54,618 nucleotides of DNA from contig JACPYV010000055.1 in assembly GCA_016195825.1 (NCBI GenBank), forward strand, positions 1-54,618. Reading direction: 5' to 3'. Source of the stretch: Burkholderiales bacterium. GTDB lineage: Bacteria; Pseudomonadota; Gammaproteobacteria; Burkholderiales; Burkholderiaceae_C. The notes below the pieces were generated by a model. The model did not search any database, had not been told where the DNA came from, and saw only the letters and a program-made list of their open reading frames with translations. How positions within the stretch are numbered: position 1 is the stretch's first letter; every line of letters starts with the position of its first letter. Made by a program: the position numbers and the translations under genes. This document shows, one piece after another, positions 52,501 to 54,618 of this stretch.

Positions 52501-54618
52501 GCAATGTCCACCGTCTGGCCGGGGCCGATCAGCACGGTCAGCGGCGCGGCGGAGAAATCGATGACGCGGTCGTTGGCGCGGCCGGCCTGGTTCAGCTCCA
52601 CGGTCAGGTTGCGTACCGTGGGCAGCAGGTCGGAGAGGCCCACGAAACCGGCCGAGGTCGCGTTGGCCTGTAGCGCCGTCCACTTGCGGCCGGGCTCGGC
52701 CTGCGAGCTGACCAGGGCCAGGGCCAGGTCGACGCCAGCGATCTGCAGGCCGGCGGCGTCCGCCGTGCCGCCGTTGACGCCGGCGAAGACGGTGACGTTG
52801 TCCAGGCCGAAGGTCAGCACGTCGACGGCGATGCTTTGGGCCGGCAGCGTGCGCGTGGCGGCCAGCGTGACAGTGGTGCTGCGCTTCTCAACCGCAAAGC
52901 CACCTGTGACCTGCACGAAGCCGAAAGCGTCCAGCGTCAGTGTGCCGGTGGCGCTCAGCATCGGGCCGTTGGCGCCCGGCATGTCGAACGTGATGCCGCT
53001 GGCCGGGCCCGTGGCGACGGTCATGGCCGTGGCACCACTGGCGTAGTCGACCACCGCAGGCTTGGCGCCGGCCGGCACGACCTGCGATGCACGGTTGACC
53101 AGCACATGGACGTTGTTGGCCTGTAGCGTCAGCCCATCGGGCATCCCCACCAAGCCCACCTGGGCAGCAGTGGCTTCTAGCGAGGTCCACTTGCGCGGCG
53201 TGCCGCTGACACCCCCATTGCCCACCACTTCGCTGATGAGGGCCAGGCCGAAGTTGCCGCCGGTCAGCTCCAGGCCTACCTGGTCGGCCGTGCCGCCGTT
53301 GATGCCTGCGAAGGCGCGCACGTTGCTGGCGCCGATGGTCAGCAGGCGGGCATTGACCGTGGCGGGCGCGGCAGTCTGCACGCCTTGCGCGTTTGTCGCG
53401 GCGGACAGCGTGACGGTCTGGTCGCGCTGCTCGATAGCGAAACCGCCGCTGACCTGGAAGAAGCCGAAGGCGTCCAGCGTCAGCGTGCCGTTGGCCTTGA
53501 GGATCTTGCCCTCGCTGCCTGCCATGTCCAGCGTCAGCGTGTTGCCCGGGCCAGTCGACACGACGAGGTTTTGGGCCGCGTAGTCGACGACCTTGTCGTT
53601 CAGCGCCTTGGCCTGGTTGATGCGCAGCGCCAGGTCGGTACCTGTCAGCGTCAGGCCGTCGATGCCCACCAGGCCGACGCTGCCGGCGCTGGCCTGCAGG
53701 CTGGTCCAGCTGCGCGTCGGCGTCGCCTTGCTGGACTGCAGAGCCAGCGCGAATTCGAGGTTGGTGAGCGCCAGGCCCACGCGGTCGGGCGAGTTGCCGT
53801 TGACACCGGCAAAACCGTTGATGCCGGCGCCGCCCACCGTCAGCAGCCGGGTCTGGACCGTGCTGCCGTCGGCCAGCACGACAGAGGAGTCCTTGCTCTC
53901 GATGGCGAAGCCGCCGCTGGCCTGCACGAATCCGAAGGCATCCAGCTGCAGGTTGCCGCTGGCCTTGAGGATCTTGCCATCGCCGCCGACCATTGTGAGG
54001 GTCAGCGTGTCGGCCGGGCCGGTGGTGACGACGAGGTTCTGCGCCGCGTAGTCGGCCACCGCATCGTTGAGCTGCTTGGCCTGGTTGACCTGGATGCTGA
54101 GGTTGCTGCCGGCCAGCGTCAGGCCATCGATGCCGACCAATGCAACGCTGCCGACGCTGGCCTGCAAGCTGGTCCAGCTGCGCGTCGGCGTCGCCTTGCT
54201 GGACTGCAGGGCCAGCGCGAATTCGGCGCCAGTCAACGTCAGGCCGACGCGGTCGGCCGAGTTGCCGTTGTTACCCGCGAAGCCGCTGATGCCGCTGCCG
54301 CCGAAGGTCAGCAGGCGGGTCTGCACCGTCGACCCATCGGCCAGGACCAGCGTCGAATCCTTGCTCTCTATGGCGAAGCTGCCATCCAGTTGCACGAAGC
54401 CAAACGCGTCCAGCGTCAGGTGGCCGCTGGCCTTGAGGATCTTGCCCTCGCTGCCGGCCATGTTGAGCGTCAGCGTGTCGCTCGGGCCGGTCGCCACGAC
54501 CAGGTTCTGCGCCGCGTAGTCGGCCACCGAGTCGTTCAACTGCTTGGCCTGGTTCAGCTGAATGGACAGATTGGTGCCCGACAGCGTCAGGCCGTCGATG
54601 CCCACCAGCGCCACGCTG
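19542..54618 (-). CDS. Giant repetitive calcium-binding/adhesin-like protein (5' end outside window)
   Basis: A single uninterrupted frame of at least 11,690 codons (over 1 MDa), entering from the right edge, so start, signal and any LEPR-XLL motif are not visible. Order from N to C by position: 54.6-47.8 kb, twelve FAGVxG-type units; 47.8-46.0, beta-rich section without obvious repeats; 45.86-45.48, RTX-like GGxGxD repeats; 45.4-44.0, beta-helix; 43.86-42.14, ten LTxAQ/LGY modules; 42.0-38.2, beta-helix; 38.2-36.5, variable module with a crystallin-like segment; 36.5-33.4, beta-helix with EF-hand-like loops; 33.35-28.7, composite ~915-bp repeats; 28.7-19.54, beta-helix related to the next gene. 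It ends AFDVWEESLAL. I noticed no cysteines. A secreted or cell-surface matrix/adhesin role is inferred from architecture; no secretion genes are in the window. Confidence 0.85.
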   Translation of the reverse strand, partial: SVALVGIDGLTLSGTNLSIQLNQAKQLNDSVADYAAQNLVVATGPSDTLTLNMAGSEGKILKASGHLTLDAFGFVQLDGSFAIESKDSTLVLADGSTVQTRLLTFGGSGISGFAGNNGNSADRVGLTLTGAEFALALQSSKATPTRSWTSLQASVGSVALVGIDGLTLAGSNLSIQVNQAKQLNDAVADYAAQNLVVTTGPADTLTLTMVGGDGKILKASGNLQLDAFGFVQASGGFAIESKDSSVVLADGSTVQTRLLTVGGAGINGFAGVNGNSPDRVGLALTNLEFALALQSSKATPTRSWTSLQASAGSVGLVGIDGLTLTGTDLALRINQAKALNDKVVDYAAQNLVVSTGPGNTLTLDMAGSEGKILKANGTLTLDAFGFFQVSGGFAIEQRDQTVTLSAATNAQGVQTAAPATVNARLLTIGASNVRAFAGINGGTADQVGLELTGGNFGLALISEVVGNGGVSGTPRKWTSLEATAAQVGLVGMPDGLTLQANNVHVLVNRASQVVPAGAKPAVVDYASGATAMTVATGPASGITFDMPGANGPMLSATGTLTLDAFGFVQVTGGFAVEKRSTTVTLAATRTLPAQSIAVDVLTFGLDNVTVFAGVNGGTADAAGLQIAGVDLALALVSSQAEPGRKWTALQANATSAGFVGLSDLLPTVRNLTVELNQAGRANDRVIDFSAAPLTVLIGPGQTVDIALDGAAGELVRVEGDITLQLFDFAYLSGRIGFEKYSPTAPITLATSTGLPQQVTATSMLAITGQGVSVFVGYADGGFDTSKTPDQQSSHLYGFGVSNADFGILIAKAGGQSYTAAKANLAHVALYGFDPNDFELSASDLQLEINRADAQGRSIDFVRSFGTGGLALGSAGAIALDFRGGDRIGVFAREAVLKVSDFLYFRGAIGFQKADFGNTLRAGSGLIPVQGAKGFSIAGSGIDAFVGYADGGIDPSKSFADQAGSLYGFGVTNLSFGFLSVKDQAGKTYRALRADASNVSIYGVDEHDFTLSASDVHIEYNSASPGVGGLVTPLNFAGSRALDLPTGADPVTLNFSGERLLLSAAQATLAISDFVLIQGSFAFQKASFTGLRNTLGLPILNARGFTVGTSNVDVFVGYADGGLDRTRRFQDQTSQLYGLGVQGVDLGLLMVNAGGIKYTALKAHADSIGVYGFDPKDFELSATNVDIELNTASGIARPIDFTAGGSAGFNVPTGGAPVVLDMSGNVIGASLTDARLTISQFVHVDGNFAFRKADDVALTVKGPLGISIPNVKMRAIEIGASDVHAFVGVGGDATNPNAIGFTVNDFDFALGLYKAMPDVLNPAANVVVGTKFTALKASAQQIGFVGFDQFITFSINDALVEINTSSNPLYVIDFSVGGGHAIATGGTPVTLTAGNQIISATVGQAKASVAGIVSLSGGFTFQKQTVDDVNFNAVGLNLSIPADVLVVAGKNVNAFAGINGPYRRDTNGDGVIDANDTPNKDAIGFAIDNLDFALAMLTPTLGAGVSLPGKFYAFTASAGLAGLVGTDPYLTLQATDVKLGFNGAFLGKYPVPSAYVDFSKLPGGGLSIPIGSNPNAFKLDFDSNSLRIAMTATLGVFDLFSVTTSFDFDFELPSTGLLIPTISLKKLTSFLPDKLPGFDFLDGALDFLKNLELSIGFDPNIGLTLFGSVELPNLSINIANFVHIHGDFKLNLGETFTADMYTGLPAELSLIEQLLPSGQATQILQGLRAIGGLSSDYSRLSNVTFKGLSFGASDVDVFIGVGNPDFTKPLSSQEGLIGFGLQNVDLGLGLFKADLPSFFNAQNFLSLQLHAQEVGTYGFGNILTIRATDVTIEVQNGGKLFGGLMRSTADYSSIHTVDAGGISRTGYEIKTGGTPVRLTLKGNDLIGLDIGLAEIAVADFLFLRGSLAFRQGDVFNVAIDMGGLRPLLESLGVNGDSLPLQVSAMTLGGSHLSGFAGVGGPYRYGVDANNDGLLDKINDNAVGLVLDNVDFGLAVMTPAIGKFIPGLEQYTPRFVTAKAAVGFAGLVGIDHNLLDVRAEDVEVNINTFYVPSIPAPVQAAIQLFGPPAINYQLSPSFKDYTEDKNGNGRLDAGEDSNRDGKLNAHGFALPAGGGNTVFIDFTGDLVQAKVGYASINLAGFVQISASMAFTKRGSERVTLDTGEETTVTTLAIGINDGVGFIGVGGYWQDTDGDHRITAADHPDTSAVGFAIEDLDVGLIVAKELVITAQGASVGVYLAAQAHVTSIGLVGVPDVIFHAQDLNLELNTGVRIQIGTSQFTQDTSGAVTLGGGVSLTGAFTVIDFSRASWKNSQGVISPGYAIETGNPDHPIVLLYNEQFLRLSGQAELDVFGLVNMTGVFDVRASASQGISIFVDVQARIGTTSAPLFTTHATGLLVIRDGIAMRLQLSAGLDLGPVAKIHAELELTMNSFGHEIVYNVPDEFLNKVDFPVYTIPATPPGKPNWTGPYMALTGHGSLDLLNGLLDLKGDFSVIISTSGVELAVTATLDLPILQPLSVTGTLGIVAGGIYGSLEVGGSGADSKIIDGGGVFDVTGRFLLQINTTSQTQQVRGRDANGNVFNAQGQPVIVNVSPHLLRLTGSAGIHIGPITLSGGMDLLIDEHGLQASGNVTLDLGDFGELAFALDAAFGTDASNSPFFALRVSTTLDFGISVLNIKSTALLQINTSASNYTTLSGHTIAGNTMFDLALTGNIKLLAFDIGFDGRISIVNSVFKLEFNGHLNFFNALQVNVGGFVSSDGQWEVHGNAEIDIHMGPLHFNAGMSVLLSSRPRFFAEAHGSLDFEIDLGIFGSIDFTIAGFDAQIDITPAAAYVAARVRVMGISVGGSFKWSFGAPPDISHLASDGTLYLHAGDASGRYGSGTLYDDITNEAFNVEQSGGNIVVRSLGETDTYAAGSVRKIVYYGGKGNDSLYVGSGITALLDVDGGLGNDAFVILGGAAGSVVRGGAGKDEFASGNAGGIVFQGGDGDDKFVGGDAGDIIDMGAGNNRIWGNGGNDVITIGNGENTVDAGEGDDLIQIAASGGKLTLNAGGGRDRLIVAPFTSSGPQVMKDHELVLTSTAGTRDIVFNDSLERLELSDQNAAGTVLSNPAGASWGRSGFIVDTAGVLDVRDARIVAPQGLFSLSAAGITGALNTQLAQISVVNRGTAGAASADIVLREADDITVVTDGRTNGGLYAAHGAIDIDVAGREALFTLGAGVISAGDGKGMRIVADDIDFLAGDNTVRAGGALVIRAHDDHQNYGIGGAGQEVFGYDTSIGGGASGQMALGMRDLSALADGFASITLGHRAPGVLMRVGDAENTTINGFHFSAKFDDAVTFLGDKILIVGDVQASQPVLLQSRLLEVQRQNVNVPLGSPDSGITAPTITIQADEQMLLSGWLRAESLIDVRVLGTTGNNAFVSYGDGPNSFTGDKGHLTLDAGTGLVVTEGATIQGSESGAQLQLNAHDKVHLLSGSAVLAGARFLDDGLTPVLSGSGAQVTIQTPGELLLGGSLTTASAANLNVGEVQSSFADYFDRLPGTDPTTGAVHATDASTVAAILGGLRAGQFPAELRALITSGQLTLDSAASALAVGSFAAFADLDAAAQAAIAAGLGYTTYAHGLFWNANLNVARESLIQGPQVAYDPAQVNWGSAGAPAAGASFDQLTPAQKAAVAAQLGYTVLQGDVYYSAASGVRQGFLQGVSADYNNANIDWAASGVAAPAANTPFAQLSAAQRLAVADQLGYRFDYNLVPVANWISTPIDYAAVPREAWIESFSGNFAQLIQTADWGAAGKPDNATPYSLLTAAQQAVVDTHIQFAPDAGTSYANLTLDQRAVVDALVQPKDDAAFKDLTAAQKTVLLAYVAQSEAATGKHIGVYNYNAAPGRKLVSDFTQGQITDYRNDNIYWGDAGTPAAGTPFASLTHAQQQVVASALGYELFEGGAFFKADAAASARLVQGFSAGSVDYDLGAIDWGGAPKPAADLGFEHYSPAQVQAVLDQLGYAKVQHEVLVKFDASHPQGLVAQTLVAGTDYQDSGITWGSAGAPNVGTVFDQLTLAQQNAVIASLGYVRWDGAVYFKADAPAASQYRIGFLVGTDFAVNDVHWSSVDVPTAGTAFADLTVAQQARVLAQTGFVHYDDSAQVYYKASADDGLKLRTTFTLGVDYTDPAPANADATRWLLSDAQGHRYIAYAYDAQGDGVVDEIRVLDPHPLFGQRGAGFLLTGTVTTLEANADFVVHTKDDVIVQGTIKLLGAGSDLVLESDRWVYWQGQAEIHGNITLTGHGAPTAGQPGEGTSVYIHPSSTLIAQASGATINITGARDVDLRGVLVAGGTIDAEGVQLLGPDSSINVTTGEHILIDTGLVAGKSIRLVTTGLPGADDGGWGIEVTSRGGLTAMGQTSNHSGGLVSLQSAGGIAIAGNLVSGGILRTVDGVDAIVWSDEHSRMTITAGGQLSLGVLTRAQSGVMVEVGATLRASTAITLTGGVSTDGIGLRLPGDARVVVHDAEGRIDLTGTGAMQLDGLLVAGGEIIDRVDASGARLGTLVTNYGGDSAITATATGQIRLTRELAAGRTIDIRGGTPVAASGDVFADYGMLVGGNASLHTWQNDSSISLSAGGKLGVLAPAWKQQLVAADFAEFANGRLTQDAQLAVTVDTGSYTVSGVVTVHAADTATNTGMADLRDDLQAALAGAALVVTVSPTGTPPLGSTVGVTADQLRVRLQDGRLLLTANQSFSVASTASSDKLGFTAAATSARSYVIDASGTGSVVKLGRANAPGGDILISGAIRAHSGIEMYASTSPSGAANVVFTDSALIETLQGSMKLAPTGSASLAGEFIARGIGADIVINARDTLDLRARLTAQRDILISAGSAERAGELSLHTFDTSVLSTLDTGSRIILTGLNDVRIDSTVGVGSPGLAQLTVASTTGTLTLSSNGGRLASGALITLSGKDVDVAGVITSTGATPAAYDDELTITASRDVLLHGSMSLAGSMRATAGRDVAVYSTIISAQALGQRLLLQAEGAINIGSVGANSGGVVLEANALLGLLAGRSLTLALDAQLYSSGDASLISVQAPQVTLAGTVRAGGDYLSAGTWAFTGKSAQLQVSALRDIVVGDLASNRGGELTSTGRLTLQSGSNAAGVGLTFTDSSFVRADASGGGLWSDAVKGDSALIKLVSDGDIRLKGHLWAVDTGADVGIVSRSQVLVGADVKAQDRLEIVGGTDDSKVAIRVAQLVQDGSGNYLSGGQLQTELLGSIILTAIDDVRVDGIVGTKDLTLGQGRSALVDIASVSGDVVILRDINVLNRVLITGGNLLAQAGSRVHATATGSTVYMEARNSIVVSPGPTQSTFFSDAAIVQAGSLVHFSAPTVTIDGLVRTIDATSRILVSAGRAASFGGTASSVGNIEVHAGVDLTRGRTSLEGTVLRSELLGGSISVSGQGLLHADGRIVLMAGGDITLDADAALNTDRSITRQDVQLVADTVTRVIGYTKEATGTVIVPEITYQNTIITEQVGTELVPVGSSYTTMDATLEQVGYYNATTGEFRESFVEGLDYLNQSPTGSASTYKGTIPLVNWSNAADEQHPDRQVTSPPSGNYKDTTYKEFQQLSDAEQWAVLNTLGFKPLYQFGYANAALHEVKNGVPHVYTPGDGSGRYSGPSWAGHAQKVYFVDVANWRDKFVMMPEGAQEDILSLTSQGQTQYLTGDTVKDGNNGVGSTGSSWTTNGAGASGELVGTVKEQARVLYSQSNSAFTAWLPFFMIDEDNSGAKWNVTYRDSGQRIFNYVNSAVPGATAPSTLTQLNREPVWNTSGSGPGSALDPYSPDRGADDISAANAYIAQLGSSTFSNPITTPAGTFVVGGSMFNPFSFTLYQDANYAGRAYQFSNAVGGPVNGDIRNTPDPAYSWFPLWTITYPHDNASAVSFGGDLYQLILYRDVGPSGITSTYRYNDYSNSSSNLIWHSNWLGGADIGNDTVSAYLAWGKVYENYTNYTYTWTGADHNVFAPRERHQYLLTTQSHDIVESRPVYQTTTSQVPVQTDHVVTVWKDVPILATETVMRSVVTTTTVNAGLGGSNASISGGSIAIDAGNTVRLSGHLTAVDTLTISGDNEVALRGLTHGGSRQLAVEIEGNHVDVHAGVTLRMDDSAIITGTRTGSQAAATVTLSSDGDLLFGGSITQAATGNLGTVTLQAQGDVLMSGGITATSISIEAGHGGAFSGGVTTDDDTRLVAVGGNVAISAGHDAGSVLLNKSLILADQGTVTLSALSGQILQAVTGSGVNVAISGEIHAQTLNADAEAGIVLATQVGHIGHATLTGEGNIELVNKGNLLLDYAQAMDGFVQVRVTGSLTATEVYARGASDRNDISLRAYQPVNVSNPQASPRADLAVGRIKAGSDASDTSLDRGDVVLEAAGNVTAIDGTSLITGETLTVVGGSRTDTDANPGIVQLNTAVFSVSVTTQSTAGVTLDQNTRRLTVQSTSIADGHFKLTAAGSVDLAYLYIKANREDGRSDAEITVQAGGDILVRDVSAGIYIAPGALQPVVLDANGQVLTRFTSAGDISLTSGGAIIENFVDAAPDLVADVLTLRAATGILDLEIAANKLDAITTTGDIRLAEVDGDAQLSTGLTVLNASTSLHSGSTVSLTAEHDLRVPAGADVLATSLPLVQGDNLRLVSTLGSVIVSPPANADATHPDSLAYTAGVAFVAKQSVQLYRFFNADERMEYRAGDYFLFGTGASATRLLPSLLQADTLILESGSTLSLSGTLRANRHLELISGQDLRLTGTVELKATHFSDGSADGDGLIDEVLLTARGDTDISKSFDLNGINGRNDVFVEAGLDVDGDGFVDGVLDDGRKVAILGVDFNGDGVLDPVKHIDERAQNTPSGRIDVQVGSLLAKQFELRAKHDISVKLTSGLTLSGFVGGMSGFGAADNVRIEVGGQLTLQGGIVRASDSLTLVANQLSTDEASVAIADRLDVTATGAIQLNTLVSHLTANSSVAGDIRIKEAGDITLEQVSARDGAISIEAGGNIKVRSLVNFADGDDILVRSAKNLYVDYIEAAASAGAQKNTTGADNTIGRITIDAGGNIEELRNTRKIYDQGVADLYAAEVQILHSLASPAIDYQLLRTAQDTGDTHISVDPSGDHTLWLIAQAANTGFSVSGITVTDKPTQALVVAADATHAQITTVAVASTPLASTVYSFDIGARHYATAATDATPTGAELVVLMRDAVNADAQAAVTASLSGGTLVLTAKQANTAFAVTLAAASSSAVTTGTPGTPLVAGAGGNRQQSAVSFLDTLEIDPFKTYSLSVNGVAVTAKVGDNEGGILVNGVVTGGVNVTAGDFGSLLEVLAMRAHAAAPVDAGSRVLDLAAVDTTTFNGSNAFSVQVGTTETNFVLHPTGGTTRAQLTSQMAQALDLDPTLSAVAAGTRVLFTGGVHGDTAIATSTSAHPELLDIRVIGRLLTQGDTQTSADAAGQAGGAIVNYAPTVVTPAGTSRAQTDALLFDGEPVKGQIYLVTLDGHTYSRPLTAVGATPTPSEYQAMLALLKADIEADGNFTVDVGSSGVMSITRAVNNTSFTLSAAVHERVLTPFATETTNDGLVPRTAAGQPVAQRNVIEFASDLSIDNFKSYTVNVGGTNYSAGVGTSAGGYTVASGDFSSLLHVLAAKIDANTAVDAAERVIDLSTLSIDPGAPGSYTATIAGHAFSYTATSGDSAAGVAQALAQLITADTGTSYVAVAQGSTILLIDGVDGSTSITTSDSHLRVDPSTSREIWLVGQQDNVAFTVGDVSITDTPTTATPTAAGASVKQVSTVNFAATPLAETLYKVTVGTRSYSFVTDSTPTGTELAAGLAAAVTADSSHAATASASGAVLTLTGTTNNVSFAISATAATRTSAGQSATVGDPDTPLQPAGSIDKQLSAVQFTSDFGTDSHKLYSVTVGGVTHDVKVGDSAGGVTATAGDFSSVLKVMAALFDADAGLHVDAAEHTVDLSTLNPASFDGVQSYTVTVAGAAGSPFTITPTAGQTLATVAHNLASAIDADAGLVATSFGSTVLITGGTTVATAVTASDSHLQVDAGQTLWLLAESANTPFTVSNVTIKDVPTQSTTTAADATHAQVTQVSVSAAPLPSATYTFSIGSRNYSVAADASPTGDELAVLMRDAVNADPIATVTATASGAVVTLTAKAVNTAFTLALTPAQSAGPSTVGDAGTPLIAAGIDAKQQTAIVFADDYGVDGFKTYSVTAGGVTYTAHLNDVAGGATVMAGDFASVLQVLAARVDANAGIDAAERVIDLSTLSASAINGSTAFSVTVDPAGANKVFTVTPSAGATAAELAQLLAGQIDQDSSLAASASGTTILLTGGFTATTGITTSDTRLAVDPVTNRTLWLQGQADNTAFSVGTVSVTDQATQSTSTAADATHKQVSAVQLSSSPLPQTMYAFKVGARNYGVLTDATMSGSQLATAMRDAVNADALREADASASGTTLTLTGTANNQAFAITLTPAVKTRSITANDAATAVVAPGTNGTQITDVVFANNTLGDTDQVTLDVGATHFSVDVTTANNNWHDVLDALAQQVNNSTLRVTASYNDTTRTLTLTADDINTGFSVSNVHVLDGHEIASGTSVPSQDVTVTPGASAKQRDTVNFTAVLHKDDVVTVNAGTLYSETASSTDTWATLLGRTLGSTGSSVAIVDALNVTTTGELTLSAHDSLTAGGLLTAGILKASAGSNLSLQTAVSELTVTLTGATSNFELAQQGSGTLLIHSLKLAGGSAVIRAAGAVVIENIEGDIGDLTIEAGGKITIKHFDSADDTVLGVKLGDRHVSLKAGGAIDVVMSAGTLDLQATGSVTVHERDAVTINSLTSGGDIVIDSGGAMVVDAALKVTGSNVVSLSTSAGGMLLNQAITAVSGSVTLDAYADLELGALADIKTTSGNVRLEAGARSGNVVVQSGFIQMTAETYVNSGGGTLALDATGRITLGKLHSDSASTLHIDAGGVVDGGEGDTDIVAEHALLAITSVGGIGTRANPIEIQVAALELHNSGSGDISLDEVDDVDIRGIDQSATNGSVKISTRAGHIHTSTAPITTAGGTLQLYAGQPPVDPDPTHVPPRDALVLGQNIATHGGAISLTAEFGDVTLGAVVDASPSGSTTGGGNILIRAVQGSILTAAAGAHWDQLGNGSFDPVLERLVARGRFELTLSGGVVTGEVKAAHLTADEEALFGIHNGDALRTAGGAFVRTAGGQLTLSALNKIGESVDGFRVSPLAIFIDAGFVAASSSQRENVSMVSTGTVTLGTASSGNGARGGSTEVVSLSGKQVLSSALDANGEAVSIAADDVDISAAVRSAGGQLSFATIDPNRTIVLGDLGGSGAGTMLLDRNDLSQLRDGFGRLVFGADGGSNTINVTDTSGRSLTLKDDVVFYTNGIGGHVNIGTTLLAPSLTIFGSGDTTTLSADATVSAGDVTINDSVRIHGTRVITAQAGGITLGGSSQHYLGGDGPGTVDKLTLDAVNGNVSIAGRVGAGEEASDALSSLTILHAQDVSFDQDVIINGDLVIEATGNVTFNGSVTLLGGGKLTILGAQHITLRGSVTLSGLNAGQAGNVLLQADEIDLRMAEEQFSGHGTLTLLPTTPSQAIAIGSPSGVGTSGVLNLDMSELRTLADGFSSIVIGLVGGNGHSLATAGTVTLGARADLDSLTFQDNVAIYGSTITVADFSITAAVLRVGDHGSLTLDAANQITLANAVEAESISLYSALGSIRQIDSGADGLLGEALRAVNLSVYAGAGVTLGSLEVHTLDVQNSGSGSIDLTVNAGRATPLLSLSAIDGNVDVQRLAQLSSTDNGAISLATVAGGIHVLGGGAGVYTLGGGTLSLSASGESGASLLIDQLVTSGAGSITLSAKDALTTRNAGRIAPTGAAALTINAGGDIHLGADVLSPGGLVKFTAGGALSMVDGVTVSSVGGGGQDARRVTMDAVGDIHLSIVSAGLSIALSTSGGALLDGLTGDAANLRTDSLKLTAATGIGASGAELRTDVATLAASNSVSGGLALIEASALHLGVGGLSVSGSSGALSVKTLSGDLTIDQTVTNSAAADGLIELQPLAAGSRLILNSLVTSDVGNIRLLAPSDIVMSASSRVQTKGAASNIELTAGGQLQMAATARLVSAGGTQRIEAQAGIQLGQVSAGAGNVALITAGSILDTDAAGGTQTVNVAAGGLQMQAGTGIGTGSNAIETSINTLAVRSATGGVYVAEGNGLEVGAVAAVGSSAAMAGAQTQGNGALIITSGNTHEGRLTVSQDIVASGNGPVLIAVNTAALAQPSLQLNATVDAGSGALTVVAQGNIAQAAGGLLVTRGGTVDVRAVGGSITQADGAQISSGGGNVRLQSDTDLTVALVDAGSGAVSLVSGGKILDADANGSNDVVGASVRLQAADSIGATGNALEVQAGSVAAQAGTSLNLASAGNLAIGSSGAVSVGVVQVDGSVLAAGQSDAALTGATAAGDLQLRAGQNIVMGDAERITAGGTLTLVAAGNVALGDVRTPGAAVIVAGGSVTDGDAAVDVTAGSLLLQAAGAAGTASAPIEIAVGQLAASAAGLQLAQTGALTVGSLSASLSVDGAAVQAVQLSGVSSSQALHLQVSGGDLHLDASAGTQGGSLGLAVSGGSLLMGGSAVASSQGGAITLAASGDIAVGQVDARGTGPAGITLTAGGDLRASSGAPATQLLGTTASLSAGGSISGLHTDVSGVQLAATGSVSLSNAGDLTLTGTALQLTSLQLQTGGNLNVQQAVTAGGGITLQAGAALDVSAALTARTLDLSSTGNASISGGLSAQGQLSLHSGGDLTMTAAAQAGSVVLHSDAALHLQASVQSSGQLLASAGTRLAASAALSAGTDLALSSGTDLTLTGPVQGATVTLQSGAAMSLQAAVHSDTLLLASAGTALDTSATLSAGTGLRLASGTDLTLGGDVGTVSGPVSIASGQDLRVNARLSSADSLDAEAQRDIVFASSATADAVAALRLAAGRDLQLGALSSARAVSLLAGGNILGGAADRIDVTAPVLRLSAGGGIGRDTANAADRLQTRVDTLSARGGSGGVWILETDAVTVDDVAVSVTRLAANGQASTVTDATQSDLITSANGSIGLRTLAGGIVLNDGSAPANGVAVKADGSGRVSLQAQGQGAVLDVPAQTINQDGDVVLDSNLALQGDLVISAGQGAGSGNGAITLTGAIDGQAGGAPDTLTMHADGAVTVLGAVGGSTALAGIAIDGATDVSFASSVHLTGDLTVHASGTVEFHGDLLLDGGSLHIIGATRVVLNGVVIAQGDLVVDGATSLTLGTSSVAHGNVALGVDALTLNGPLTSAGGALTIQPSATGRAISLAESGDGLLLSAATLANLRGFGAVSLTTSGQVLVSTDTLSALTASGLDITGGTFSLAGGSASLQFSDHVALHASGDVAMSGRIALAAAGADFSIASHGVLTMAPGSLLMTNGGDVTALADAGITLGRIEAVGPAGAGGVLLQALTGTIVDADNDEAVNVHAAWLSIRGHGPALTPGSSTTAAAIDVQVDRLDADDQRGLMLRDTGADGRTRFNLLDNGVLYQQVVADGSPLRGSTAPIAPGASGSAADMTAHMAAWLQALRPLAELRQSSLLDGPTRVALTATHGGDMPHDSAASVYLATLTADAGAADGALPAASGAALDLLSDASFGLAQQLERAWLLGSGSQQPAASGLQRSVDTAFDVWEESLAL
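28700..33350 (-). repeat. Composite ~915-bp repeat array (about five copies)
   Basis: Each ~305-residue unit carries, in order: KQxxAVxF...FKxYSVxVGG; VxAGDFxSxLxVLAAxxDAN; DAAERVIDLSTL; a DSHLxVDP...xLWLxxQxDNxxFxVxxVxxxD block; and SPTGxELAxxMRDAVNAD. The LWL block recurs near 29.55, 30.47, 31.39 and 33.28 kb, with a diverged copy near 32.3 kb. Confidence 0.7.
34060..34310 (-). other. Cluster of EF-hand-like calcium loops
   Basis: DVDGDGFVDGVLDD and DFNGDGVLDP follow each other closely, preceded by ADGDGLIDE. All fit the DxDxDGxxD pattern of dockerin/EF-hand-type calcium loops, embedded between beta-helix segments of the giant protein. A single similar loop (DAQGDGVVDE) occurs near 42.04 kb. 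Confidence 0.6.
36830..37080 (-). other. Beta/gamma-crystallin-like segment
   Basis: FTLYQDANYAGRAYQFS followed about 45 residues later by LYQLILYRDVGPSGITSTYR resembles a pair of Greek-key motifs (aromatic-x4-aromatic-x-Gly) of microbial beta/gamma-crystallins, which often bind calcium. It is the least repetitive stretch of the giant protein. Assignment is by motif only. Confidence 0.45.
42140..43855 (-). repeat. Ten copies of an LTxAQ...LGY module
   Basis: The core FxxLTxAQxxxVxxxLGY occurs near 43.84, 43.64, 43.45, 43.23, 43.17, 43.10, 42.89, 42.69, 42.49 and 42.29 kb. In full units (~65 residues) the core is followed by GxVYYxA, RxGFxxGxDY, IxWGxAGxPxxGT and the next core. Three central copies are compressed to ~20-25 residues. 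An eleventh core (FQQLSDAEQWAVLNTLGF) lies at 37.80-37.86 kb. Confidence 0.75.
45480..45860 (-). repeat. RTX-like Gly/Asp repeats
   Basis: GGKGNDSLYVG, GGLGNDAFVILGG, GGAGKDEF, GGDGDDKFVGG, GAGNNRIWGNGGNDVI and AGEGDDLI follow at short spacing, the pattern of haemolysin-type calcium-binding repeats (a beta-roll). Unusually it sits in the middle of a giant protein rather than next to a C-terminal type I secretion signal. Confidence 0.7.
47800..54618 (-). repeat. Twelve FAGVxG units with exchangeable calcium-type loops
   Basis: Each unit (~155-280 residues) has F(A/V/I)G(V/I/Y)xG, a variable loop, then (V/I)G(L/F)xLxNxxFALAL, a linker, LxAxxxxxGLVGIDxxLTLxA, and DxxVxIN. The loop is short (NGGTADQ), or YADGGxDxS...DQ (three units), or holds EF-hand-like sites: DTNGDGVIDAND at 50193-50228, DANNDGLLDKIND at 48684-48722, DKNGNGRLDAGE and DSNRDGKLN near 48.35 kb, DTDGDHRITAAD near 48.04 kb. 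Confidence 0.72.
53655..54618 (-). repeat. 468-bp tandem repeats at the right edge
   Basis: The same DNA marker (complement of a GIDGL-coding stretch) starts at 53655, 54123 and 54591, exactly 468 bp (156 codons) apart, with high DNA identity between units including long identical runs. More copies may continue beyond the window. They are the youngest members of the FAGVxG array. Confidence 0.85.

Noticed and set aside
42774..52673. Plus-strand open frame of 3,299 codons
   Set aside because: It is antisense to the giant repeat gene, has Ala/Gly/Val/Arg/Gln-rich low-complexity translation without domains, and is explained by GC-rich codon use of the minus-strand gene suppressing stops.
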